Source: Tetrahymena thermophila SB210 (Eukaryota > Ciliophora > Oligohymenophorea > Hymenostomatida > Tetrahymenidae). From it: 64,000 bases of DNA. Below, piece by piece: positions 51,555-64,000 of the stretch (within the stretch, counting starts at the first letter, position 1; every line of letters begins with the position of its first letter). The stretch spans positions 525,221 to 589,220 of the forward strand of contig NW_002476250.1 of the NCBI RefSeq assembly GCF_000189635.1, written 5' to 3'. Below the pieces are notes generated by a model, which searched no databases, was not told the DNA's origin, and saw nothing but the letters and a program-made list of their open reading frames with translations. The position numbers and the translations under genes are program-made.

Positions 51555-53660
51555 ATGGAAAAACCAAGCTAATAAGGAACATATGTTTCAATATTCTAGT
51601 AACTACAAAGCTAAAAAAGCTAGACAACAGGAAGCTCATCAATATTTAGTGGCTTAATGAAAACATAGTCTAGTGATATTATATAAACATCTTCATAAAA
51701 GTCTAGCAAAAAAAATAAAAAACCTAACTTATAAGATTTAGGTAGAAATAAGTTAAAAATATAACGAAATTAATATATCTTTTTAAAATATATAAGAATA
51801 AAGCTCAACTACTCTGAAAAAGATACAAACTAGTTAAGATCAGGCACCAAAAGATGAATGTGAAATATCTTAGGAATCAATCAATAATAAATAAACAAGC
51901 AAATAGGAGATAAAAAATAAAATTGAAATAGTTGATCATGCTAAACCCCGCAAATAAACATCAACAAGAGTATTTTAAAGTTTACTGTAATGGTTATTTA
52001 CTAAATAAGGAATAAATCCACTTTGGATTATGATAGAAGTAAATCATATTCGAGAGTTAATTTTTATTTACTTATTAATTCTTAATATCTAAAGGATAGA
52101 CACCTAATTTAGAATTTTGTATATATTACATTAACTGTACCTCCTGATTTTGAAAAGCGCTTGTTAGCTAAATAGGATTTTCCTTTTTTAGGTTAATATT
52201 ATGATTAGAAAAATATTGCAGTTTTTAAAGAAAGAACAGTTCAAAATGAAGATAATTATTGGCATTCCCTATTCTAAACAAAGTTAACAGAAGATATTTC
52301 TCTTCCACTCTTTAACAAAAATACAGTCTCTCCCTAATAATAAATAAACTAAGAGTAGTATTAAGCAATGACTTATGAAGAAAAACTATATTATAAATAT
52401 TCATAATTTTGTCATTCTAAATAGACTCTTAAGAATAATTTGTATCCTACTGAGAGTGAAGACTTTCCTAATTATGTTAGCTCAACTGAGAGTACATTAA
52501 AATTTGACACAGTTAAATTTGAAAACAAAATTCTTGGATTAGATTGTGAAATGGTATTCGAAAATTATTATTAATAATAAATAAATAAATATTAAAGTGG
52601 GTTAATTAAATATTAGGTTTCAACTGAGTATGGTTTAGAGCTTGCAAGAATAAGTTTAGTTAATTTCGATGGTGAAGTTTTGATAGACTAACTGGTAAAA
52701 ACGCCAAATAGGATTATAAATTATAACACTTAATATAGTGGAATAACATAAGAAATGTTAAAAGATGTAAAAGTAGATTTACAGTAAGCACAGAAACTAC
52801 TATTTTAGTATGTTTGCTAAGACACCATTCTCATAGGACATTCTTTAGAGAATGATTTAGTAGCTATGCAAGTATTTATTTAGTTATTTTTTAGGTCATA
52901 ATTATATATAAATAATCTCATGAAAAAATTAAAGGTAATTCATAACAAGGTTATAGACACAAGTATATTATTTTTGACAAAGAATGAAAGAAAGCTAAAA
53001 TTAAAGGATTTGGCCTAAAAATTTTTGAATTGCAAAATTTAGTAAGGTTCTCACTGTCCTTCAGAAGATGCAAAAAGTGCATTAAGCTTAGCAAAATTGA
53101 GAATTGAAATATTAGAAAAGTTTGATAATTCTAAAATAATAAGTGGAACCAGCTAAATTACACTAGATTTACTCGATTAAATTATAAAAACAAATAACAC
53201 TATTTTAATCTTAGACGAAACTGACTAATTAATGAGGTTACTTTAATATGGAGTACATTATGATGAGTTAAAGCAAAATAGTAACGAATAAAGTATTTTA
53301 CACTAATTAATTAATGATATAAGCTAAATAAAATTTTATTTTAAATTAGGATTAGATAAAATTGTTAAATGGGTGAAGAAGAAAAAGAAAGAAAATTGCA
53401 TCATTCCAAGAATAATAATGACATAATTAATAAAAGAGAAAAAATAAATGAGCTATAAAGACTTAGATAGTAAATTCAAAGAAATAGTAGATAACTCTCC
53501 TTAAAATTCAGGTATATAAATCCATATCTGATTCATTCATTAAATCTTAATTTTATTCTAAAAAATAGTATTTGCTTTCAATTTTGAAATAGAAGATGAT
53601 AAATCTTTAAACAACAGTTTAAATGTATCTAACCCATTTTGCATATTTGTGTCCATTTGA
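51555..53660 (+). CDS. DEDDh 3'-5' RNA exonuclease (REXO/Rex family)
   Basis: Six exons (51555-51741, 51797-52038, 52095-52553, 52617-52871, 52935-53511, 53569-53660) give 603 aa. The exonuclease domain shows all metal ligands: Asp and Glu in ILGLDCEMV, Asp in ILIGHSLENDLVA, and the final His and Asp in GSHCPSEDAKSAL. The intervening VIDTSILF and LKLKDLAQKF are as in Rex1/REXO1/REXO5 proteins, which trim the 3' ends of rRNA, tRNA and other RNAs in the nucleus. The N-terminal 280 residues are Ser/Gln/Lys-rich with no known domain. The C-terminal 190 residues contain a basic KWVKKKKKENC patch and a short hydrophobic end. The first intron falls within codon 63. Two other introns fall exactly after DCEM and after LVAMQ. 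Confidence 0.9.
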
Positions 53661-54172
53661 TTTTGCTATATTCTTAAAATTTAGCATACAGTCAGTATAT
53701 AGTGACACTCTTAAATTATTATTATCATTTATTTTAGGCTTATTGTAAAATTGTAAAACATAGTTTATCCTAAATTTAATGAAATAATACTTCAAATAAT
53801 TAATTTAATTTTAATTAAGTTTATAATTAATAACTTAAATGTAATGACTGATCCATGTTTCTTGCATAATTATATCCATTTAATATTTATTATAAAAAAT
53901 GATACAATTGTTAATTACTTTATCTTTGGTATTTATACAAAATAAATCAGCTTTTATTTATCAAAAATATATAATTAAATTTATTAACCAATTCAGAGAT
54001 TTTAAATAAGTTTTGGCGTTTTAAAAAATTAATTTAAATCTTTACAAGATTACTCATAGTATATTTATTATACATTAATTTAAAAAAGATTTTAAAGTTA
54101 ATTGTAAAATACATTCTTAACAAACCAACATAGACAGACTATTATTTTATAATCCAACTAAAATTTTGAAAA
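53661..54172. other. Intergenic spacer
   Basis: About 510 bp of AT-rich DNA between two plus-strand genes; it must hold the promoter of the EML-like gene. No distinct motif is seen. Confidence 0.6.
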
Positions 54173-57100
54173 ATGGGTAATTTTCTAAATTAGTTGAAAT
54201 ATACTCCATAGGCTAACCCACTGTTAAAAAGCTCTTTATCAAAATTAAGAGAATATCATGGTTCGTTTAAATCAGTTTGTGATACATTCTCTATAGATTT
54301 AACAGAATATGAATAAATTTTTGGATCAAATGAATAGATATTTAAGATTTGGGATACTGATAACAATGGTTTAATAGATGCGTTGGAGCTGTTTTCTGGA
54401 CTTATATTATTTTCTGACGCTTCTTTTGATGAGAAAGTTAGATTCTTGTTTGATATTTTTGATTTTAATGAATTAAATGTACTTACAATTATTGACCTAG
54501 AGTTTATGCTCATATCTTGTGCAAACGCAACACTTAAAGTAAAAAATAAATTTCAATTACTAAAACTAAAATAATATAAATATTTTATTGGTGTGTATCA
54601 ATTTTTAGTGTCATTTATGAATCTGAATGTATATTAATCTATGTTTAAAGTATTTTTGTTTATATAAAGATAGTTAAATAGAACTTAGAAATCAAAGAGG
54701 ATGAAATAAATGAATTTTTAAATAATTACTTTAGCGATGATTCTAAAATAGATACTAATTAGCTAATAAAATGGTGTAGTAAAGTTCCAGAAATCATCAA
54801 GTTCTTAACAATTATAGAATAGAAATCACCTGAAACTAAAAAACCCTATGAAAATTTGATAAAAACTATAAGTGTTGAGCACGAGCCTAATTACATAAAA
54901 AGACAGACTTATTTTTTTAACAAGAGTTTAGGTGATATAATAAATAATTCTTCTTATTAAAAGAAAATTGAATGGATAGCTGAAAAATCAAAAAAAATAT
55001 TTAATATGAATCCATCAGATCAAAATTATAACACTAAAGATGTAAGCACTAAAATAAATTGGGTTTATGGCTTTTGTAGTGAAGGTGTTAAGAAGCCGTA
55101 ATTTTAATTCTTTCCATTACTTATTTAAAATTTTAATAAAAAGTTACATTTTAAATAATTAGTTTAGAATATATAAAAACTCCAGGAGAAAAGGCTGCTA
55201 GTGAAAAAATTTTATATTTTACAGCCTGTATAGTTGTTATTTATTTTCCTAAACTATATGAGTAAAAGCATTACTTAGAGCATGATGCAGAAATTTTATC
55301 TTTAACTGTTGCCAAAAATGCTTCTCTTGTTGCAACTGGAGAGCTAGCTCCAAAACCTGCAATTCACATTTGGGATTCCAACACACTATAAAATTTAGGT
55401 GTTATAAAAGGTATTCACTAATAAGGTAAATTTTGTTTAATCTAACTGGGTCACTTCAATAAATTTTTAATGATTAAGGTGTGCATCTAATGAAGTTTTT
55501 TAAAGACGATGAATATTTAGCAACCTGTGGTATTAGGGATAATTCGCCTATTTTAATATATAATGTAAAAGATTCTACACTTGTATTATCTACCTTTATG
55601 ACAGAACTAGCTGTCGAATTGATTTCGATTGATAACCACTCAGATGAGCTTATTAAGAAAACAGATTAAAATAGTCAATTAGATATGGATTATTTTAATT
55701 ACGATAACACTTTTATTGTTTGCTCTGCAAAACAATTAATATTATTTCACTACTTTGATGGCCACTTTATAACTTATGATATAAATTTTGGCTACTTTGA
55801 TATTGAAGAAGATTTGACTTGCGCTACAAGTGTCCGTATACCCTATTCAAAATATAGTAAAGTTGAAGATAAAAAATAGTAAAATTTTATTTTAAATAGT
55901 TTAAAAGCTTATTTATGATTAATACATAAATGAATTTAAATTCTCCATAAAATTAAATTTTTTATATTTAACATTTTATAAAAAGAGAAAATCTTATTCT
56001 TATCATTACTGGTCATTAAAATGGAAGAATCAATATTTGGAAAAACTTTGAGAATTAAAATTAATTTATTAAAAAATACGAAGATGACATAATAAGCATG
56101 GTAAATTTTGTTTTTGGTATATTAGTAGCTACGTACAACAAAGTGTACTTGTGGGATATTGGTATGTAAAACTAATTAAAAGAAATCAGCTTTGCCTAAA
56201 ATGAAATTCACTTCAACTTAATAAGCTATGACATTGTTTAGATAAAATCATTCAATACTAAGGTCTTAGCTGCTACTAAGGTATGCTTAATTTAATTTTT
56301 AAAATTTAATTATAGATATTTAAAAATTATGTAAAAATTTAGGAAGGAGATGTTATTTAGTTTGAATTCGTTACCTAAAAACAACTTTAGCAATTAGAAA
56401 AGCTAGCTGAAGAAAATTTTTTCCCTGAAAAAAAGAAGAAAAAGAAAAATACTTCTTCAAGTGATGAAGAGGCAGATGAGCAAGGAGAAGATGGAGAAGA
56501 TGATGAGGAAAATTCAGAAGAGGAAGAATTAAAACACATCGAAGTTTACAAGAAGACCTTTTAGAGAAATAATTACATTTCTAAGCTAAAAGGAAATTTA
56601 AATGCACTAGCTCTTCTTTAAAAGGCTGACAACGATGAAAAAATTTTGTATGCTGGAGGCGATGCAGGTATAGTTTATGCCTTTTCGTTAGAATCTCATG
56701 AAATAATAGACATGTGGTAATACGATGGAGAAATATGTAATTTTATCATTTAATTAATACAGATTTATTTAATTTAATCTATGAATTATAAAGCTTCCCT
56801 TGACTATCTATACTCTGAAAAGCATGGAAACATATTTGCAATAGGTTTTCGAGATGGTAGAATAAACATTAAATACTAGAATAAAATGAAATAAGAATTA
56901 TACACACCTGAAAAATATTAAAGTTTTGATTATAGAAATTAAATTAATGATATAAGATTTTCTGGAGATGGTAACACTCTGATAGCTGCTTGCAAAAATA
57001 ACTCATTGTCTATTTTTTCATTTAGTGTTACAACATAAAATTTTTAAGAAAAAAAAGAAATTATAACGTCTTTCTTTGCATAAGATAAAAAAGATATATT

Positions 57101-60100
57101 TTTAGCAAATGAGGAGCCTATTTCTATCGAGTTTTCTGATGATAATAAAAGCTTTTTAGTGAGCACAGCATAAAACTTATACAAATTTGAGCTGCCTGAT
57201 TTAAAAAAGAAAAATTTAATCTCAGAATCTGATGAATAAATAAATTGTACTATTTGGAACACAAGGTAAGTTTATTTCTGTAGAAATCAAATTTAAACAA
57301 ATTTTATTTTAGGTATTGGTAAGAAAGAGAGGAAAATTAAATCGAAGACTATTATTTACCCGTAATTATTGGTGGTGACATTAAAGTAATCAAATTTATA
57401 TTTTAAACTTTTATTTGAAAAAATTGTATTTAATTACTAGATATTTTTAGCAGCTGGTGTTAATGGATATATTCATTTTTGGAAAGATAAATACTAGCTA
57501 GAATAAAACTGTGGTGGATTTTTAAGAGGTCATTCTTCAAGAGTATCTCGTTTATGCATGGCAAAAACACAAGATTTTTTCTTCTCATTAGGTTCAACTG
57601 ATAACACACTTATAGAGTGGAAAATAGACTTTAGCTAGGAGTTTGAATAAAAGAATGTGTTCGGTAATATGGATAATATGAAAGTATAGCTATTTGATAC
57701 TAATATTTAACAGCTCAATGGTTTATTAGACGAGAATTTAGTTAGAGAAATAGTTTATAGTTATACAGCTGATTCTAAATATCTAGAATAAGATAAAGAT
57801 TCTTTCATACTAGTTAAGGGAATTAATAATAAAACAATCTCTTAAATTTACTAAGTAAATAATAATATATTTAAAAGTTAAAAGTACAAATTGCAATTGA
57901 TTGATTGATTTTGCTTAATTAAGCATTTACTTATTTTTATGAATAAATTTAAGTTAATTTTATCTCTCTTTAAAAATAGGAATATATCCCAAAGTTTGAA
58001 GCCTCTTCATATTTGATGAAGAGACCTCCTTCTATAAGCATTAGTTTGGAATATTTATTTGGATTTTAAGCTTATGACAAAAGAAGAACTCTTTGCTATG
58101 TTCATATATATTATATGGGTCTCCCTTAAAATAAAAAGAAAAAAGATAAAATGGGGAAAAAGAATAAAAATGATTAAGCTAATTAGAATAAGAGTATTCT
58201 CATTCCAGTTTAGTATTAAAAAGAAATGTTATTTTCCAAAAGATAATTACTACCTTACGATGAGGTATAAATTTTATAAAAAAACAAATATCATATTAAA
58301 TCACTTTATTTTCTTGTTTTTATAGGTTCATGAAAACTGTTAGAGACATTTTGTATACTTCTGTGGAAGAATTGGAGTTGTTTTTAATCCATTAACTAAT
58401 CAATAAAAATTCTATGAAGGCCACTAAAATAAAATATCTTGTATTGCAATACATCCACTGAAGTTTTTTGTTGCAACTGGCGAGAGTGCTTAAAACCCTA
58501 AAATTCATATTTGGAACGTTTTTAATCCTGAACCATTTAAAATTCTTAAAACATATCATAAAAATGGTATTATACATATGACTTTTTCAAGAGATCGTGA
58601 TTCTAGCTTGCTTATATCAGTTGGTGTGGATGTTTAATTTTCAATTTAGGTAATGAACTGGAAGACAGAAGAAATTGTTGGAATAAGAAACACAGGATCT
58701 TAATAGATTTTCGATATTATATTTAATCCTTACAACAAGTAATAAAAATAAAAATTTAAATTAAAAATAATTTGAATTGAATTATTTAATAGATATGAGT
58801 TTGCCTCTTGTGGATATAAAAATATTACCTTATGGGAAATGAGTGGAAGAAATCTATTAAGAAAGAAGGTTGTGAATGTTCAAGAAGAGACAACTTCTAC
58901 TTCCATTTGCATTACATGTCTTTCTTATATAAGCTACAGTTTGGGTGATTAAATAGAATCTGATATTATTGCAGGCAATAACGTTGGAGACTTAATATTA
59001 GTTGCATGCGGTAACACTTGTCTAAAAATAATATCAATTTATATGATTATTATTTATAAAAATCAAGGAAAGTATATTGTGGCAAAGGAAAGAGCTCATT
59101 CGAAAATGATAAACTGCTTAAAAATTACAGAATTATTTTAAGACAAAGTCTTGATTATTACATGTGGTGAAGATGAAATTGTAAAAATTTGGGATACTAA
59201 ATTTAATTTAATTAAGGATATACCAATCAGACACACGGGTCATTTCAACGATATCCCTTAAACAAGAAACCTTTCAGCTTAAAGTTTGGACATCTTTTGT
59301 TGTAAATATCCGAAGAAGGCTGATAACGAAAGTGCTCTAGGAGATAGAGATAGTGATGTTGTATATCCTATTATTCTAATAGGCACAAGAAATGGAGATA
59401 TTCTTGAAGCTTCATTCACATTAGAGTAAAAATAGTTAATTAGAAAAGCTTCTAAAATTTTTTAAAATTAAGATATCAAGGAACTAAGAAGTAAGTAAAT
59501 GTTTAGAATAAGATGAGTTATGGAGAGTAAAGTGCCAGTAGTAGTGAGTCTAGTAGTGCATCAAGTGATGAAGACGAAGATATTAAAAACAGTAACTCTA
59601 GGAAAGGTGATCATTATGGTTAAACAGAAAGTTTTAAATTTAGTTATGAAATCTGCATGAGAAATAGCTCATCATAAAGATTTACTAGTAAGTAGAATAC
59701 TAAAAAATTATTCTTCTCCCTCCATCCATTTGAAAATTTGATGGCAACTGTTGGTGAAGATTAATAGATGACTATTATAGATTTTGAATAAAATAAACTA
59801 ATGATATCTAAAAATTTAGAAGAAGGAATTCCTACAGCAGTTAGGTTCTCACCAAATGGCAATCTTTTTGTTATTGGGTTTAATAATGGTATGTTAAAGC
59901 TTTATTTCATAGAGACAGGATCAAGCAAATCTTCAAAAGAGCATAGACCTATACCTACTATAACTGAATTTTAAGAAATCCGTGATCAAAAAACTGCTGT
60001 GTTAAACATAAAGTTCTCAATTAAAGAATACCTAGAAGCTAAAGAAGATAAAGAATTGCTTAATGATAGAGATGATATTTTTGCAGTCTCTTATGAATCA

Positions 60101-63100
60101 TAATCATAATCTGGAGACAGTCAATCGGTTGATAAAGAGTAATCGTATATAGGAATCTATAGACCATAGTAAACATCCTTATTTAATTATTATTTAAATG
60201 AATAAAAATTTTTTTTATTAGGCTAAATCAGCAAAATCAGTTAAATTATAAGCTGAAAGAAATTCTTAGAAATGATTAAATAATAAGAAACGAAAATAGT
60301 ATTAATCTAGGTGCCTACTTTATGAGTTTTTCTGAAGATGCTAAATACTTAGTAGTTTATTATTAGGAAATAGAGAATTAGTCAATTAGGATAACAAATT
60401 CAAATCAAGGCTTATTCTGTTTATGGGATGTAGCTTCTCAAAAAATACTTTAATAGTATGACCCAACCAGAAATTGGGTTGACCTTATTTTCCCTTGTGC
60501 ATTGAATTGCTAAGATATTCCATACTTTTAATCATTAGTAGATTAAGATTAAAAGAGGGAAGTTATTGCCCCAGCAAATAGCGATCCTCAACCAATTATT
60601 ATGACTTTCATGAACCAAATTAAAAATATAATTATGCTAGGTTCTTCAAAGGGAAATATACACTTTGTGAAACATTTTTCATTATCATCTGATTAAGAGC
60701 ATAATGACTACAAACTTAAGGTTCTTATTTTATTGAATAAATGTACAATTTAAAAAAAATATTTTAAATTAGGAAAAAGATATGTGTTATGCAAAGAGTT
60801 ATTCAGCCCATATTTCTTATATAAGCTAGCTTGAATTTGATAGTTAATATAGGTATTTGTTTTCTTCTAGCATAAACGATGAGTGTATATTAAAATGGAA
60901 GCTTCATATAGAAAGACCATTGTCAGACTATGATAATTTAGATTATCAATTTATTGATGAAAATCAAATCAGCTTAAAAAACTAAGAAGTATTAGCTGAA
61001 ATCTTACCTAAGGATTAATTTGAACAGTTTATCAAGGATGTTCTTCCTTTAAGAGATTAAGTTGCAGATGCAATTTAACATGTTGATGAAGATAAAGATA
61101 GAGAAAGTGAACTCAAATTAATAAATATAATCGGACGTAAAGCTCACAATAGACACCAAAACTTATTCTATGACTTCGATGAAGTAATTTTTTAAATTTT
61201 ATTTATTTTTGATATGTAATTCTTTCTAAAAATTATAGAGATTTATTTATATTGCTGGAAACAATTTAGTAATACACACTATACAAGATTCAATCGAAGA
61301 TAAAGAAGAAGAAGATTAATAATAACAACAACATGATTAACAAGCAGAGGAATTAGATGATGACGATGAGCCTTTTGTTAAATAAGAGTTTATTAAATTA
61401 GATTAATCTCCTACAACGATAAATCCAGAAATATCCTGCTTTGTATTGAGCAAAGACAAAAAATTGCTATGTGCAGGAACTTGTTAAATATAAGCTAAGA
61501 TCATTATATGGGATATATGCAGTTAGACTTGTTTAAAGTAAATGATTTTAACTAATTCAAATTACATTCTGCATATAAAAATGGCATATGATAACCGCCA
61601 TGTGGTATGCGTTGCTCTTTCTAACGATTACACTGCTATCATATATTTAATTGATAGTCAAGAATCAAAGGTCTTGGGTCAAACTAAGCTTACTAATAGT
61701 GTACCCTACAAAATTAAAGATATCGAATTTTTCCCTAATTCAATTTACAAATTTATTACCTGCGGAATATAGCACATCTCTGTTTGGAATTTGAAAGGCA
61801 ATATTCTAAGCTACTAAAATCTTGAAATATAAATACCCTAGGATCTTGCTGATAATGAAAAAAGTAAAGGCACTTAATCATCTTCAATTAAGCAAAAGAA
61901 ATAATCTCAAAGGAATTTAAGCTCTCCTTTTAGGCAAAAAAAAAAAGGTGATGATGCAAATTTCGAAGAGGCAGATTATGATGAAGCTAAGGAGTAAATT
62001 AAAGTCACATTCGTATCTTTGATTTTTGTGAACGAAACAATAATAACAGCTGGAAGCGATGGATTTTTATATGTTTGGCACGACCTAAAGATAGTAAAAA
62101 CTTAAAATGCTCATCCAATCCTGTGTCTTAATACAACGAAAGACAGTAATATGTTTGCTTCAGGTAAGCATTTAAATATTTTATTGAAATTAAAATAAAT
62201 AAAATAAAAATATAAAAGGTGGTATGGATGGAAAGGTAATTATTTGGGAATTAGGAAGTAGTGAGTATTCGTTCATGCTTGAAAAAGTTTATGAATATCA
62301 CATCAATCCAGAAGGTGCAAAAGAGCATTACCCAGAAAGCTGTTATATTTAATCAGTCTGCATAGGATCTAAGTATATATTGGCAGGAACAAAGAGTGGA
62401 GATATTTATGAATTAATTAGACCTAATGAAAATGAAATTAAAAATCCAACAAGCAGCAACAATAAGCAAAAGCTTAGATATAGTTGCCATGATTAAGAAA
62501 TAGTAAAATCAATTTAATTCAATGGTAACAGCGACAAATTATATACAATAACTGAAAATGGTCTTTTCTGTGTATGGGATGTAAGAAAAATTAAGAGAAT
62601 TAAAATGATACACTTCCATTTGAAAATACATTCTATTATTGTACTGAAGAGATACCAAGTGATTGTTGTTGCATCAGAAAAAAAGATTTAATTCTTTAAC
62701 TAAACTGATTACACTGAAAGAAATAAAGCTATCATTTTTGATAATAAAATAGCTGATGTAAAACTATCTTTTAATGAAGAGATGCTTGCTGTAGCTTTAG
62801 ATCCTAATTAAAAAACAAATGCAAAAATCATTATTTATAAGTATGTGGGAACTGACTAAGATGTTTTTATTGTAATTTTTTTATTAATTAATGAATATAT
62901 TAAACATAAAAATAATAAAATTAGCATTATATTCCTGTTCCAATCTAATCAACATCCCTAGAATTTGTTGATTTTTCAACTGATAACTTCTTCCTTCTCT
63001 ACAAAGATAATGTAGATGATGTTGAAATAATAGATTTTAGAAATAGAGAATTCAAAAAAGTCATCAAAGGAGAGGTAAATTGTTAAATTTAAAAATCGAA

Positions 63101-63507
63101 CAAAACTTTAAGAAGCTTATTAATTAATATAGGTTGAATTTAACATGGAATGGTGCACAGATGGTATTAAAGTATCTCCTAATATGAAAGGTGTGTTGCA
63201 CACTTATTATTCAGATGAAAATAATATATTAAAAGTGCAGAAAATAGGTGATAGGTAAATTGCTGTCACAGATGAAATGGGGTCAATTAGATTATTCAGC
63301 TACCCTTGCACTAGCTAATCAAAAGGCTATTTCAAATGTTACACTGACCATCTTAATTTCATTAATTAATGTATACTAAGTCCTGATAAAAAGTATCTTG
63401 TGACGAGCTCTTAGAGAGATAGGTGTATTTTGATATGGAGAGTTACATATGAAGATATCTATGAAGGGGAAGAGGATGAAGAATAAAGTGAAGAACATTA
63501 AGATTGA
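54173..63507 (+). CDS. Giant EF-hand plus EML-type HELP/WD40 protein
   Basis: A gene of about 9.3 kb with more than twenty exons, estimated at 2,600-2,800 aa; not every splice was fixed. It starts MGNFLNQLKYTPQANPLL, a possible N-myristoylation site. An EF-hand loop DTDNNGLIDALE (ligands at 1, 3, 5, 12) follows, then a weaker EF-hand-like helix pair (LLFDIFDFNELN type and DSKIDTNQLIKW). Three blocks of WD repeats come next. Two are introduced by HELP-type segments typical of EMAP-like (EML) proteins: INWVYGFCSEGVKKP...LYFTACIVVIYF near 55060-55240, and ISLEYLFGFQAYDKR...YFCGRIGVVFNP near 58040-58380. Each leads into HDAEILSL/ATGE or GHQNKISCIA/ATGE strands. A third begins near 61240. Acidic linkers (56460-56540, 61300-61370) separate blocks. 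EML proteins bind tubulin, so an axonemal or cortical microtubule role is likely. It ends at TGA 63505-63507. Confidence 0.85.
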
Positions 63508-63946
63508 TCAACTTTTAATAAAAATGAATTATTTTTTAATATAAATAAAATATGAATGTATTATTTGTTAAATTTTTGTATATTTTTAATGTTCAAGTAT
63601 TTTAATTAAAATAATAATAGGGTTTTATATCATAAGTATTTAAAATATGTTTTTTAATTTATTAAAACAAACTTGATATTTAAAATGAAAATTAATGTTA
63701 ATGTAATATTTTTTTTCATTTTTTAAGATAATATGGGATATATATTTTAAATTTCAATCTTGATTATTATAATTGTTTAATTGGCTATTTTTTATTGTCA
63801 ATACAATTTAAAAGCAATAATTTTTAAACTTAATAAAGTTTTTAACTATGATGAATGTCATGTATTTTTATAAAATTTTTAGTATAAAATTCAATTTAAT
63901 TGATATTTTGAGTGTTATTATTAAAATAATTTTGATGAAATATTGT
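63508..63946. other. Subtelomeric spacer
   Basis: About 440 bp of AT-rich DNA from the stop codon of the EML-like gene to the telomere. No subtelomeric repeat or extra gene is visible. It must contain the 3' UTR of the gene. Confidence 0.8.
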
Positions 63947-64000
63947 GGGGTTGGGGTTGGGGTTGGGGTTGGGGTTGGGGTTGGGGTTGGGGTTGGGGTT
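63947..64000 (+). repeat. Macronuclear telomere, nine GGGGTT repeats
   Basis: Nine perfect GGGGTT units run to the last base, with the G-rich strand pointing 5' to 3' toward the end, as expected for a right chromosome end. This is the Tetrahymena telomere sequence made by telomerase after developmental chromosome breakage. The junction reads TATTGT then GGGGTT. The true telomere may be longer than the window shows. Confidence 0.99.

Overview
The window is the right-hand end of a ciliate macronuclear chromosome, almost certainly Tetrahymena. It is very AT-rich. Long reading frames of recognisable proteins (RPB6, FKBP, PTEN, an aldo/keto reductase, kinases) run through many TAA and TAG codons, read as glutamine, and end only at TGA. 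Introns are mostly 48-150 nt, AT-rich, with GT...AG ends. The last 54 bases are nine perfect GGGGTT repeats, the Tetrahymena telomere, in the orientation expected at a right chromosome end. There are no operons, bacterial-type genes, rRNA or convincing tRNA genes. Exon joins given here come from reading frame, splice-site sequence and phase; no transcript data were available.

Layout. 1-4966 (-): a very long coiled-coil protein running off the left edge. 6067-6654 (+): a Skp1-like protein with strongly biased codon use. 8543-13765 (-): an N/Q-rich giant protein ending in a Ser/Thr kinase and a UBA-like tail. 15056-17536 (+): an unrecognised 826-aa protein. 18679-21060 (+): a leucine-rich-repeat protein built from 93-nt exons. 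22241-about 23020 (-): a small coiled-coil protein. 23380-24270 (+): an aldo/keto reductase. 25085-25868 (-): a Nudix ADP-sugar pyrophosphatase-like enzyme. 26203-28360 (-): an MGN-start Q/N-rich protein. 29243-31691 (+): a kinase with a C-terminal membrane anchor. 33150-35053 (+): a TPR/J-domain co-chaperone. 36227-36556 (-): FKBP12-type prolyl isomerase. 37580-40002 (+): a PTEN-type phosphoinositide phosphatase. 41166-41986 (-): RNA polymerase subunit RPB6. 42627-44039 (-): a TPR protein. 45243-50821 (-): a 1,840-aa protein with Sfi1/centrin-binding-type Trp repeats. 51555-53660 (+): a DEDDh RNA exonuclease. 54173-63507 (+): a giant EF-hand plus EML-type (HELP/WD40) protein, ending only about 440 bp before the telomere.

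The genes do not form a functional cluster; each is transcribed separately, as is normal for ciliates. Several suit a large ciliated cell: a basal-body-type centrin-binding scaffold, an EMAP-like microtubule or axoneme protein, phosphoinositide signalling, kinases with long polyQ/N extensions, and chaperones. The most unusual structure is the LRR gene, in which ten consecutive internal exons carry eleven 31-residue units. Every one of those exons is 93 nt (one is 186 nt) and is bounded by phase-2 introns, and one contains a frame-breaking A9 run and an in-frame TGA. Intergenic regions hold simple repeats, two degenerate tandem-repeat blocks and one short U6-snRNA-like fragment.
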